A DNA stretch of 22,734 bases from JBGPLJ01 sp041486385 (GCA_041486385.1 JBGPLJ010000015.1:1-22734); one strand, 5' to 3'; shown: positions 1-8,121, counted from the first letter of the stretch. The notes: generated from the letters alone by a model not told the origin. Made by a program: numbers and translations.

Positions 1-106
1 AAAAACAGCACGTTTCTTCCGAAGCCTACAGGGATGTATTTACGGCGGTCCCGAAAGGACCTCCCCGGCCAGGCCAGCGCCAGATGCTGCGATCTTTTCT
101 CCACGC
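1..106. other. Short stretch after fliH, possibly repeat-derived; no recognisable fliI start
   Basis: fliI (export ATPase) normally follows fliH, but no minus-strand ATG lies here. A GTG at 103-101 opens a frame that runs off the window edge, and its translation (VEKRSQHLALAWPG and onward) does not look like a FliI N-terminus. On the minus strand, positions 44-23 read CCGTAAATACATCCCTGTAGGC, in two parts CCGTAAATAC and ATCCCTGTAGGC. From memory this resembles a dispersed intergenic repeat of some gammaproteobacteria. A perfect 5-bp hairpin (GGTCC, loop CGAAA, GGACC) lies at 47-61. Repeat status is inference. Confidence 0.3.
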
Positions 107-754
107 CTACTTCGACCCCTTGTCGACCGGCATGCGCGCGCCGTCAGCCGCGCGTTCGCTGCCGAGGAGTTCGGAGAGCATCGCGCCGAGGCGCGTTTCG
201 ACGCGCGCGTCGATGCGCGACGTTGCGGTCACGACTTCGCAGCCGCCGCGCGCCATCACCGGATCTTCGACGATCTGCCAGGCGCGCTCGCTCTCGGTCG
301 GTGCCAGGTGCTGGCGGACGACGGCCGCTTCTTCTGGATGCAGGCGCACGCGCACATCGCGCGCTGCCACCGGCAGGGCGGCGATCGCGTCGCGAATGAT
401 GCCGATGATCTGGGTGGGATCCGCCTTGAGCTCGCGTCGCACGATCTGGCGCGCAAGCGCAACGGCGAGCAGCAGCAGTTCCTGTTCGACTTGCCGATCG
501 AGCTCGGCAAAAGGTCTGGCAAGATCGTGCAGCATGCCATCGAGCTTCTGCACTTCGAGGCGCAGCTTCTCCTCGCCCGCGGCAATGCCCTTGCGCAGGC
601 CCTCGTCGTACGCTTCCGCGTAAGCCTCGGCCTGCAGATCCGCAATGCCGCCCGCGGTGAGGGGCGTGGCGCTGCGCTGTTGACTCGCCATGTCCGGCGC
701 CGCCCAGGGCTGAGCGCTTTGCAGTTGTTCCGGTGAGAATCCCTTGGCCGCCAT
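107..754 (-). CDS. fliH: Flagellar assembly protein FliH (export ATPase regulator)
   Basis: FliH is the cytoplasmic stator-like partner of the export ATPase FliI; it regulates the ATPase and links it to the C-ring. The 215-residue product has the N-terminal A/G-x3-G repeat typical of FliH (A44, A48, G52, G56, G60), followed by a long helix rich in charged and leucine residues (about 65-110). The conserved C-terminal segment follows, with LARQIVRRELKADP at about 117-130 and the closing SRIDARVETRL. The ATG at 754 is preceded by GAGAGAG a few bases upstream. It starts 26 bases after the fliG stop, so it belongs to the fliEFGH operon. The C-terminus looks complete, so the gene is not truncated even though fliI is not visible next to it. 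Confidence 0.93.
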   Translation of the reverse strand: MAAKGFSPEQLQSAQPWAAPDMASQQRSATPLTAGGIADLQAEAYAEAYDEGLRKGIAAGEEKLRLEVQKLDGMLHDLARPFAELDRQVEQELLLLAVALARQIVRRELKADPTQIIGIIRDAIAALPVAARDVRVRLHPEEAAVVRQHLAPTESERAWQIVEDPVMARGGCEVVTATSRIDARVETRLGAMLSELLGSERAADGARMPVDKGSK

Positions 755-780
755 ATGCTCTCTCGCCTTGGCCCGCCACT

Positions 781-1800
781 CTAGACGTAGCCGCCGTCAC
801 TGCCGCCGCCGCGCCCGCCGACAATGATCGTGCCTTCTTCGGCGAGCTTGAGAGCCGCGGCGATGATTTCCTTCTGCGCAGCCTCCACTTCAGACACCTT
901 CACCGGCCCGCGAGCTTCCATATCGTCCTTCAGGATTTCCGCCGCGCGCTTCGACATGTTGCGAAGAATCTTGTCCTGCACTTCGGGCTCCGCGCCACGC
1001 AGGGCGACCGCCAGCTGATCGGACTGCACTTCGCGCAGCAGCGTCTGAATGCCGCGATCATCAACCGCGAGCAGGTCGTCGAACACGAACAGCAGATCCT
1101 TGATCCTCTGATGCAGTTGCTCGTCGATCTGCAGAATCCTCGCCAGAACCTCGGCGCTCTTATCCTTATCGAGACTGTTGATGATGTCGGCGACGATCTT
1201 GGCGCCGCCCATCTGACGAGTCGGCGAGCTCGCGACACTGGTGGCCTGACGTTCGACCAGTTGATCGAGCTCGGTCAGTGCCGACTGCGGAATTTCGCCG
1301 AGAGTCGCGATGCGGATGAGGACATCGGCGCGCAGCACCTCGGGCAGCAGCGCGAGCACGCCGCTCGATTGCTCACCGTCGAGATGCGCCAGCACGATCG
1401 CAACGACCTGGGGATGCTCCTTGCCGATCAGCTGGGCGACGGCCTTCGGATCCATCCACCGCAGCGCCTCGATGCCCTGCCCCTGAGCACCCGCGCCGGA
1501 GAGAATGCGATCGAGCAGCATATCTGCACGCTGCTTGCCAACCGAATTGGTCAGCACGCGGCGCACGAATTCGGTCGATGGACTAGTAGCGCCGCCCTTC
1601 GACTCGAGCGTGCGCAGAAAATTGTTCATGACCTCGTTCACGCGGTCACGCGGCACTTCCTTCATCTTCGCCATGGTTGTGCCCAGCTTCTGTACGGCGC
1701 GCGCGTCGAGTTGCTTCAAGAGCGCAGCCGCGCCCTGCTCGCCGAGGGACATCAGCAGAATGGCCGCTTTCTCGGCACCCGATATGGCGGTTTCGGCCAT
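781..1800 (-). CDS. fliG: Flagellar motor switch protein FliG
   Basis: FliG forms the upper C-ring, binds FliF and FliM, and transmits torque from the stators. The 339-residue length is normal. The EHPQ motif of the middle domain is at 128-131 (GKEHPQVVAIVLAHL). The C-terminal torque helix shows the expected charged residues: R285, the pair D292-D293 and R297 line up with the E. coli R281, D288/D289 and R297 set. The tail ends in a glycine-rich stretch (GGRGGGSDGGYV). The start lies 6 bases after the fliF stop, which suggests translational coupling. No key residue is missing. Confidence 0.97.
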   Translation of the reverse strand: MAETAISGAEKAAILLMSLGEQGAAALLKQLDARAVQKLGTTMAKMKEVPRDRVNEVMNNFLRTLESKGGATSPSTEFVRRVLTNSVGKQRADMLLDRILSGAGAQGQGIEALRWMDPKAVAQLIGKEHPQVVAIVLAHLDGEQSSGVLALLPEVLRADVLIRIATLGEIPQSALTELDQLVERQATSVASSPTRQMGGAKIVADIINSLDKDKSAEVLARILQIDEQLHQRIKDLLFVFDDLLAVDDRGIQTLLREVQSDQLAVALRGAEPEVQDKILRNMSKRAAEILKDDMEARGPVKVSEVEAAQKEIIAAALKLAEEGTIIVGGRGGGSDGGYV

Positions 1801-1806
1801 GGTGGA

Positions 1807-3405
1807 TCAGCCGTCGGCCGCGACCCAGTCTTTCACGACCGAGGCGGCACGCTGCGGATCCTGCCCGACAAGATTGCGGGCCGCTGCGACCTGTTGCTCG
1901 ATGCTTTGACCGCTGCCGCCGAGCGTCACGCGATCTCCGGCGAGTTCACCGATTGCGCCGCCCGCGGAGGTGGGGCGCACGTTGACGGTCGTGAGCGAGC
2001 GCATCACTGGCCGAATCACGAAGAAGATCAGCAGCAGCACGAGAACCACGCCGATCACCTGCTTGGCTCCTTCCTTGAACCAGGGCTGGCTGTAGAACGG
2101 CACGGTCTCTTCTTCTCCGGTCGCAGGGGCATCGACTTTGAACGAGGCGTTCATCACGTTGACTTTGTCGCCGCGCGTTTCGTCAAAGCCGATCGCCTGC
2201 TTCACGAGGCCGGTGAAGCGTTCGATGTCCTTCGCTGCGAGCGGCGTCGACGTGGTCTTGCCATCGGCGTCGGTTTTCTGCAGGTCATCGAGAATGACCG
2301 CGACGGAGAGCTTCTTGAGCGTGCCCACCGGCTGACGCGTATGCGTGATGTCGCGGTCAACCTCGAAATTGCGTGTCGCGCGCTGCGACGTGGCGACCGG
2401 GGTGGGTGCCGTGGTCGCGGGTGCGGGTTGCTGCTGCGCCGCCGGCGGCGCGCCAGCGGTGTTCGGCGGTTGATTGCTGAGCGCGCCCGGGATGCCCTGC
2501 GCCGTATCGCCTGGCAGGCGCTGCTCGCTTGCGGTCTGCTCGCTGCGCACCGCTGTCTTTTGCGGATCGTAGGCTTCGCTCGTGCGCTCGGTCATCGTGA
2601 AATCAACGTCCGCCGTGACGCGGGCGCGCACGCGGCCGGAGCCGACGATCGGCACGAGGATGTCTTCGATGCGCTGCGCGTAGGAGTGCTCGATCTCGCT
2701 CTGGTACTCGAATTGCTTCGCGCTGAGCGCGAAGTCCTCTTCGTCCTCGGGCGAGCTGAGGAGTGTTCCGTTTTGATCGACGACCGTGATCTCATTCGCC
2801 TCGAGCTCCGGCACCGAGGAGGCGACGACGTGCACGATCGCGGCCACCTGTCCGGGTTCGAGCCGGCGGCCGCCGTAGAGTTGCAGCATCACTGATGCGC
2901 TCGCTTTCTTGCGGTCACGCAGAAAGGCCGACTGCTTCGGCAATGCGAGATGCACCCGCGCGCTTGCGACGCCCTGCACCTGTCCAACGGTGCGCGCGAG
3001 CTCGGTTTCGAGCGCGTGCTGATAGCGGGCGGATTCCATGAACTGGCTGGTGCCGAACGTCGATGGACCCTCCATGCCTTCCATGCCCATTCCCGAGCTC
3101 TGCGGCAGGCCCTGCCCCGCCAGCTGGATGCGCGCCGAGCGCACCTTGTCCGCGGGCACGAGGATGGCGCCGCTCTTGTCATCGAGCTTGAATGGAATGC
3201 CTGCGGCGTTGAGCGAATCCATGACCTGGCCGGCTTCGCGCTCCTGCAGATTTCCGTACAACACGCTGTAGGAAGAGCCTTGCGACCAGAAGACGAGCCA
3301 GCCGCCCGCACCGATCGCGAGCGCGATGGCAATGAGCAGCACGAGCTGACGCAATCCAGGGATGGTGTCGAGCACCGAACGTTGGGCGATCATGACTTCA
3401 GCCAT
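1807..3405 (-). CDS. fliF: Flagellar MS-ring protein FliF
   Basis: FliF oligomerises in the inner membrane to form the MS-ring on which the rod, C-ring and export gate assemble. The 532-residue product has two membrane segments, about 21-40 (LVLLIAIALAIGAGGWLVFW) and about 450-468 (VIGVVLVLLLIFFVIRPVM). Between them lie the periplasmic ring-building domains (LYGNLQEREAGQVMDSLN and the VHLALPKQSAF block). A proline/alanine-rich insert (about residues 300-335) precedes the second half, as is common in the family. The C-terminal tail ends AASVVKDWVAADG, the FliG-binding helix. The ATG at 3405 lies 15 bases after fliE. A second in-frame ATG four codons later is a minor alternative. Confidence 0.97.
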   Translation of the reverse strand: MAEVMIAQRSVLDTIPGLRQLVLLIAIALAIGAGGWLVFWSQGSSYSVLYGNLQEREAGQVMDSLNAAGIPFKLDDKSGAILVPADKVRSARIQLAGQGLPQSSGMGMEGMEGPSTFGTSQFMESARYQHALETELARTVGQVQGVASARVHLALPKQSAFLRDRKKASASVMLQLYGGRRLEPGQVAAIVHVVASSVPELEANEITVVDQNGTLLSSPEDEEDFALSAKQFEYQSEIEHSYAQRIEDILVPIVGSGRVRARVTADVDFTMTERTSEAYDPQKTAVRSEQTASEQRLPGDTAQGIPGALSNQPPNTAGAPPAAQQQPAPATTAPTPVATSQRATRNFEVDRDITHTRQPVGTLKKLSVAVILDDLQKTDADGKTTSTPLAAKDIERFTGLVKQAIGFDETRGDKVNVMNASFKVDAPATGEEETVPFYSQPWFKEGAKQVIGVVLVLLLIFFVIRPVMRSLTTVNVRPTSAGGAIGELAGDRVTLGGSGQSIEQQVAAARNLVGQDPQRAASVVKDWVAADG

Positions 3406-3420
3406 GCGTCAGGTTCCCGC

Positions 3421-3738
3421 TCACAGTGGCATGTTCATGACGTCCTGGTACGCCTGTACCAGCTTGTTGCGTACTTCCGTCATCGCTCGAAATGCGAGCC
3501 CGGCCTTCTGCACCTCGATCATGACCTGCGCGACATCGACATCCTTGGCTCCCGTTTCCATTGCCGCCGCCATCGACTCGGCGTGCTGCTGCATTTCATT
3601 CACGCGGTCGATCGAGCTGCGCAGAACCGCGCCGAAGTCGCTGGCTGGCGTCGCAGCCGTTTCGAGCGGCTTGTTGCTCGCCTGCGCCGAAAGAGCGCGC
3701 ATCTGCGCGAGAACCTGATTGATATCGACCGGTGTCAT
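3421..3738 (-). CDS. fliE: Flagellar hook-basal body protein FliE
   Basis: FliE is the small adaptor at the MS-ring/rod junction and the first rod-type export substrate. The 105-residue product has the family's C-terminal block, VDVAQVMIEVQKAGLAFRAM, followed by RNKLVQAYQDVMNMPL. Its ATG overlaps the TGA of fleR as ATGA, so translation is likely coupled to that of the regulator. It opens the fliEFGH series. I see no separate sigma-54 promoter immediately upstream, inside the fleR 3' end. Confidence 0.95.
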   Translation of the reverse strand: MTPVDINQVLAQMRALSAQASNKPLETAATPASDFGAVLRSSIDRVNEMQQHAESMAAAMETGAKDVDVAQVMIEVQKAGLAFRAMTEVRNKLVQAYQDVMNMPL

Positions 3739-5123
3739 GCCGGTTCCTCCAGCGGACGCGTGACCCAGGTAGACAAACGTCCCTGCGGAACCTCGATGCC
3801 GGCCGCGCGCAACTGCGCGAGCTTGTAGCGCAAGGTGCGCGGGCTGATGCTGAGCCGCTGCGCGGCAAGCTTGCGGTTGCCGCCCGAGGCGCGCAGCGCA
3901 TCGACGATGAGTTCCCGCTCGCGCTCGCGCAGGTCGGAATGCAACGCTGGCGCCGTCGCGGCTACTTGCGCTGGGGCCACACAGTCGCCGTCTGCTGGGA
4001 GCTCAAAGTGCAGGTCGACGACCTGGATTGCGGGGCCGCTGGCGAGAATTGCCGCCCGCTGCACGACGTTGTCGAGCTCGCGCGCATTGCCAGGCCAACG
4101 ATAGGCAAGGAGCGCCCGCTCGGCGGCGGGATCGAGACTGAGCGGGTGTCCTTGCACCGGCGAGACGCGCGCCAGCGCGCGCCGCGCAAGCGCGAGTATG
4201 TCACCGGGCCGTTCGCGCAATGCCGGCAATGCAATGGGCATGACGTTCAAACGATAGAAGAGATCCTCGCGAAAGCGGCCTGCCGCAACCTCGGCCCTGA
4301 GGTCGCGATTGGTGGTCGCGAGCACGCGCACATCGAGCGCTATCGTGCGGGTGCTGCCGAGGCGTTCGACTTCGCGCTCCTGCAGCACGCGCAGCAGCTT
4401 CGCCTGCAAAGCCTGCGGCATCTCCGAAATCTCGTCGAGGAGCAGCGTTCCGCCCTGCGCCTGCTCGAATTTGCCGGCGTGTGAATTCTGTGCGCCGGTG
4501 AACGCGCCTTTCTCGTGCCCGAAGAGCACCGCTTCGAGCATCTGCTCCGGAATCGCCGCGCAGTTGATCGCGATAAATGGTTTTTCTGCGCGCGTCGAAT
4601 GTCGGTGGATGTAGCGCGCGAAGACTTCCTTGCCCGTGCCGCTCTCGCCGGTCAGCAGCACGGTGACATCGCTCGCGGCGACACGGCGCGCGAGCGCCGC
4701 GATGCCGCGCGTGCGCGAATCCTCCGCAATGAGACCGGCATCGGCCTCGTCAATGGCGAGCGCATAGCGCGCGACCAGGTCGATGAGCGCCTGCGCTTCG
4801 AAGGGCTTCACGAGATAGTCCGCGGCGCCGCGCTGCATCGCCGTGACGGCCTGTGCAATCGTTCCGTACGCGGTCATCAGAATGACCGGGAGTTCCGGAT
4901 GGCGCCGGCGGATCTCGGCGAGCAGCGCCTGACCGTCCATCGGTTGCATCGCGACGTCGCTCACGACGACGTCAACGCTGTCATGCGCGCAGATGGCTAG
5001 CGCATCCGCGCCGTTCGCCGCCGCGAGCACCGCGTAGCCCGCGACCGCAAGTGTATCGGTAAGGGCTTCACGCAGCGCCGCGTCGTCTTCGACGATGAGC
5101 ACCTGGGTGCGTCCCATACTCAT
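3735..5123 (-). CDS. fleR: Sigma-54-dependent flagellar response regulator FleR (FlrC)
   Basis: This NtrC-type response regulator, phosphorylated by FleS, activates mid-hierarchy sigma-54 flagellar promoters. The 462-residue product has a receiver domain (about 6-120) with acidic pocket EDD 12-14, phosphorylatable D56 (VVSDVAMQ), T84 and K106. An AAA+ domain follows: Walker A GESGTGKE 159-166, sigma-54-contacting GAFTGA 206-211, Walker B GGTLLLDE 224-231. A Fis-type helix-turn-helix lies near the C-terminus (NRKLAAQRLSISPRTLRYKL). I chose the ATG at 5123, 10 bases after the fleS stop and with GAGAG about 8 bases upstream, because the receiver begins right there. The open frame extends 32 codons further, into fleS, but those residues are not receiver-like. 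The 3' end overlaps fliE by 4 bases. Confidence 0.95.
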   Translation of the reverse strand: MSMGRTQVLIVEDDAALREALTDTLAVAGYAVLAAANGADALAICAHDSVDVVVSDVAMQPMDGQALLAEIRRRHPELPVILMTAYGTIAQAVTAMQRGAADYLVKPFEAQALIDLVARYALAIDEADAGLIAEDSRTRGIAALARRVAASDVTVLLTGESGTGKEVFARYIHRHSTRAEKPFIAINCAAIPEQMLEAVLFGHEKGAFTGAQNSHAGKFEQAQGGTLLLDEISEMPQALQAKLLRVLQEREVERLGSTRTIALDVRVLATTNRDLRAEVAAGRFREDLFYRLNVMPIALPALRERPGDILALARRALARVSPVQGHPLSLDPAAERALLAYRWPGNARELDNVVQRAAILASGPAIQVVDLHFELPADGDCVAPAQVAATAPALHSDLRERERELIVDALRASGGNRKLAAQRLSISPRTLRYKLAQLRAAGIEVPQGRLSTWVTRPLEEPA

Positions 5124-5133
5124 GTTGAAGCTC

Positions 5134-6300
5134 TCATGCGGACGCGCCGCGATGCGTTTCGGTCGTGAGTTCCGGGAGTCGCAGGACGAAGCAGGCGCCG
5201 GGGGCTTGAGTGCCTTCAAGCTCGACAGTGCCGCCGTGGGCCTCGGCGACCGCCTTGACTACTGCCAGGCCGAGACCGGTGCCGCGACTGCGCGTCGTAA
5301 AGAAGGGTTCGAAGATGCGTTGCCGCAGATCCTCGGGAACTCCCGGGCCATTGTCACGCACACGCAGCTCCACACCGCTCTCGCCGCGCCGGGCTTCGAT
5401 CACGAGCTCGAGTCCTTCAGTGCCGGCGTCGAGCGAATTGTTCGCCAGGTTGAGCAGCGCACCGGCGAGCGCCTGGGCGTTACCCTTGAGTTTCAAGTCG
5501 GGGGCGAGAGTGCGAATCGTGAGCCGCGCGCGCCGCGCGAGGCGTGGCTCGAGACACTGCGCGACCTGCTCCATCAGGGCGCTGACACTGAACTCGTCCG
5601 CCGGCCGGCCGCCGCCGCGCGTAAATGCGAGCATGTCCGCGACCAGCCGTTCCATGTCGTCGAGTCGCGCGATCAGCTTGTCCGCGAAGCGGGCGCGCTC
5701 ATCGCCCGGCAGACTCTTGCGCGCGACCTGCGACGCGTAGAGAAGCGCCGCCGCGAGCGGCGTGCGCACTTGATGTGCGAGCACGGCGGCCATCTCGCCC
5801 ATCGAGGTCAACCGCTTGTTGCGTTCGAGGAGCTCCCGCACGAGGCTCGTCTCGGTGATATCACTCACCAGCACGATGCGCCCACCGGTTGCCTTGAGCG
5901 GGCGCTCGGCCAGTGTTACGCGTCGTCCGTTCGCCAGCGTGAACTCGCCGCCGAGGCGACTTACGCCTTGCAGTGCGCGCATCGCCACGTTCCGCCAGGT
6001 TTCTCCGACGAGGGGATCACCGATGAGATCGCGCGCCGCCGGATTCCTGTCGACGATCGTGCCCGCGGCATCGAGTACGACGACGCCACCGGGCAACGCG
6101 CCGATGAGCTCGGCTAGACGCTCGGCGAGCTGCCGGTTCTCCTCGGCCTGCGCAGCCTGCGCGCGGCGCGCCTCGCCAAGTTCCGCATTGAGACCCGCGA
6201 TCTGCTGTTCGAGATCACGATACGACGTCTCGAGCTGAGCCGAGACCCGGCTGAAGGTCGAGAACGCGTCGGTAAGAGTTCTGTGGTCGCTTGCGAGCAT
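5134..6300 (-). CDS. fleS: Flagellar sensor histidine kinase FleS (FlrB)
   Basis: FleS is the kinase partner of FleR. The 388-residue product has no membrane segment, as in FleS/FlrB, so it is a cytoplasmic sensor. An N-terminal coiled coil (about 10-68, opening with LTDAFSTFSRVSAQLETSYR) leads into a PAS domain (about 67-150). The phosphoacceptor is H176 (LAHQVRTPLAAALLY). The ATPase domain shows the N-box (ALLNLANNSLDAG, about 281-293), DNGPG at 316-320 and the F/G2 boxes (FEPFFTTRSRGTGLGL, 330-345). The ATG at 6300 is supported by conserved N-terminal sequence beginning within about ten codons, and no other plausible start lies downstream before residue 108. The sigma-54 promoter just upstream predicts an unusually short leader. 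Confidence 0.95.
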   Translation of the reverse strand: MLASDHRTLTDAFSTFSRVSAQLETSYRDLEQQIAGLNAELGEARRAQAAQAEENRQLAERLAELIGALPGGVVVLDAAGTIVDRNPAARDLIGDPLVGETWRNVAMRALQGVSRLGGEFTLANGRRVTLAERPLKATGGRIVLVSDITETSLVRELLERNKRLTSMGEMAAVLAHQVRTPLAAALLYASQVARKSLPGDERARFADKLIARLDDMERLVADMLAFTRGGGRPADEFSVSALMEQVAQCLEPRLARRARLTIRTLAPDLKLKGNAQALAGALLNLANNSLDAGTEGLELVIEARRGESGVELRVRDNGPGVPEDLRQRIFEPFFTTRSRGTGLGLAVVKAVAEAHGGTVELEGTQAPGACFVLRLPELTTETHRGASA

Positions 6301-6314
6301 GCCGTCTTACTGGA

Positions 6315-6331
6315 AAGCAAGTTCTGTGCCG
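6315..6331 (-). promoter_or_regulatory. Sigma-54 promoter of the fleS-fleR-fliEFGH operon
   Basis: Read on the minus strand, CGGCAC-AGAAC-TTGCT has the -24 GG (6330-6329) and -12 GC (6318-6317) separated by exactly 10 bases, the sigma-54 signature. In the family scheme this promoter would be activated by FleQ. The expected start of transcription, about 12 bases past the GC, falls near 6305, only about 5 bases before the fleS ATG. Confidence 0.8.
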
Positions 6332-6440
6332 ACAGACTCTGCGGAAAGGAAATCAAGCGCTTACGATATTTGCGCGGCGGAGAATTCCCGCGCCGTCAAA
6401 AAGCCGACGCACGCGTGCACCGTGCCCAGATCAATAAAGA

Positions 6441-7892
6441 TCAGACGAGATCAACTGCGCTCAGACGATACTTCTTCAGCTTCTCGACGAGGGTCGTGCG
6501 ACGCATTCTGAGAAGCCGCGCGGCCTCAGCGACCGTGCCACCCGCTTCAGTCAGCGCCTGCCGGATGAGCCCGACCTCGATAGTGCACAGGTGATCCTTC
6601 AGATCGAAGCCGGTACTTGGCAGCGCGTCGAGGTCGGAGGAGTCCTCGCTCACGGCCGTGGTCGTCGGGGATTTCACCGGGAGTGACACTTGCGGTCTCG
6701 CGGTGGGCGCCGTGCTGGCTTGTAAAGCGCCCGCCGGCCGATAGCGCTCCGGCAACTGTTCGAGATCGACCTTCGCGCCCGGATGCAGGATGCAGAGGCG
6801 TTCGAGCAGATTCGCGAGTTCACGCACATTGCCCGGCCAGCGGCAACGCGCGAGCGCCGCGAGTGCGCGCGGCGTGAGCTGAATGCGCGCGGCGACGCGC
6901 GCGTTACGCTCGAGCAGGTGTTCGACCAGATGCGGCAGATCCTCGATCCGATCACGCAGCGGCGTCAGCGCGATCGGAAAGACATTCAGGCGGTAGAAGA
7001 GGTCTTCGCGAAAGCGCCCCTCGGCGATCAGCGCCTCAAGATCGCGGTGAGTCGCCGCGACAATACGCACGTTGCAGCGAATCGTGCGGTTGCTCCCCAC
7101 GCGTTCGAAGCTGCGTTCCTGCAGAACCCTGAGGAGCTTCACCTGCATGGCGAGGCTCATGTCGCCAATCTCATCGAGGAAGAGCGTGCCGCCCTCCGCA
7201 AATTCGAAGCGCCCCTGCCGCGTTGCCAGCGCGCCGGTGAAAGCGCCCTTCTCATGACCGAACAGTTCGCTCTCGAGCAGATCCGCGGGAATCGCTCCAC
7301 AATTGACCGGCACGAACGGTTGCATGGCGCGCTCCGACAACTCGTGCACGTGCCGCGCGACCAGTTCCTTGCCCGTGCCCGACTCGCCCAGCAGCAGCAC
7401 GTTGCTGTCGAACGCGGCGACCTGGCGAATCAATCGATGGATCGAGCTCATCGCATTGCCGCGGCCAACCGGACAGAAGCGCGGCGGCGATCTGGCGGGC
7501 AATGCGCTGCGCAAGGCAACGCATTGGCGCAGGACGCTCGTCAGTTGCGGTGAACGAATGGGCAGCTCGAGCTGCAGGCGCGGCAGGGAATCGCAACCGG
7601 CGCCGTCCGATTGCGCGCAGTTCGCTGCATTTGCCGCGTCGTCCGACGCGCACACGAGCGGCAGAACGACGCCGTAGCTGCGCAGACGCTCCGATAATTG
7701 CGCGATCGACGCCGACGAGCTGCCCGTCCCGAGCATCACGGCAAGCCAGTCGAGCTGGTTGGGATCCGGCCATTCGATGGCGGTCATGTCGGAAACGACG
7801 ATTGGCTGATAGGACAGACGACGCAGGATGCTGTGCCAGGACTGCGCCCGACGCGAGTCCGGCTCTATGACAAGGACCTTGTGCTCAATCAC
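6441..7892 (-). CDS. fleQ: Flagellar master regulator FleQ (FlrA), sigma-54 activator
   Basis: FleQ is the top-level enhancer-binding protein of polar flagella. The 483-residue product has a receiver-like FleQ N-domain (about 1-115) in which the usual Asp region reads WLAVMLGTG, so there is no phosphorylation site, as in known FleQ. The AAA+ domain carries Walker A GESGTGKE 169-176, GAFTGA 216-221 and Walker B GGTLFLDE 234-241. The C-terminal helix-turn-helix (TVAEAARLLRMRRTTLVEKL) matches FleQ closely and separates it from FleR. The start codon is GTG at 7892, with a modest GGA 6-8 bases upstream. The linker motif that binds c-di-GMP in Pseudomonas FleQ is altered (PRFCPVG at 137-143). The gene stands alone, between the fliD operon and fleSR. 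Confidence 0.95.
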   Translation of the reverse strand: MIEHKVLVIEPDSRRAQSWHSILRRLSYQPIVVSDMTAIEWPDPNQLDWLAVMLGTGSSSASIAQLSERLRSYGVVLPLVCASDDAANAANCAQSDGAGCDSLPRLQLELPIRSPQLTSVLRQCVALRSALPARSPPRFCPVGRGNAMSSIHRLIRQVAAFDSNVLLLGESGTGKELVARHVHELSERAMQPFVPVNCGAIPADLLESELFGHEKGAFTGALATRQGRFEFAEGGTLFLDEIGDMSLAMQVKLLRVLQERSFERVGSNRTIRCNVRIVAATHRDLEALIAEGRFREDLFYRLNVFPIALTPLRDRIEDLPHLVEHLLERNARVAARIQLTPRALAALARCRWPGNVRELANLLERLCILHPGAKVDLEQLPERYRPAGALQASTAPTARPQVSLPVKSPTTTAVSEDSSDLDALPSTGFDLKDHLCTIEVGLIRQALTEAGGTVAEAARLLRMRRTTLVEKLKKYRLSAVDLV

Positions 7893-8121
7893 CTGGGTTC
7901 CGGGCTCCCGTCCTCGGACCTAATACTCTCTCGCTGTCGACATTATTGTTGTAAAGCGTTGACGCGAATCATTCTGCGTTGCAACGGAGGGGGATCGTAC
8001 GGAAACGCGTGCGCTGTCAGTAATGAGGCAAGCGCCGGAACTGCTCTAGGGGGAGCCCTTAATAGGGCATCAGTGTTTTTTGAAGGCAGGCCGCCGAGAA
8101 ATTCGCAAGGCCCGCTACGGC
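7893..8121. promoter_or_regulatory. fleQ upstream region (promoter not resolved)
   Basis: This 229-base gap between the PilZ-like gene and fleQ has no credible ORF. It is more AT-rich than the genes next to it, especially 7922-7966. It holds a perfect 10-bp palindrome CGTTGCAACG (7977-7986) and a GCCCT-TAAT-AGGGC hairpin (8055-8068). Neither a sigma-54 nor a sigma-28 match was found, which fits a housekeeping or CRP-type-controlled master regulator, but I cannot place -35/-10 boxes with confidence; a minus-strand AATAAT near 7949-7954 is only a weak -10 candidate. Confidence 0.4.

Noticed and set aside
733..2895. Plus-strand open frame of 720 codons
   Set aside because: It lies antisense to fliG and fliF, which are unmistakable; its His/Arg/Asp-rich translation is the usual shadow of a GC-rich gene on the other strand.
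5124..5219. Longer fleR start with 32 extra N-terminal residues
   Set aside because: It would overlap the fleS 3' end by some 86 bases and add residues not found in receiver domains; the ATG at 5123 has a spaced GAGAG and fits the domain edge.
8055..8081. Plus-strand intrinsic terminator (hairpin then six T)
   Set aside because: The T-run is seven bases from a 5-bp stem, and no plus-strand gene ends there; left as a palindrome only.
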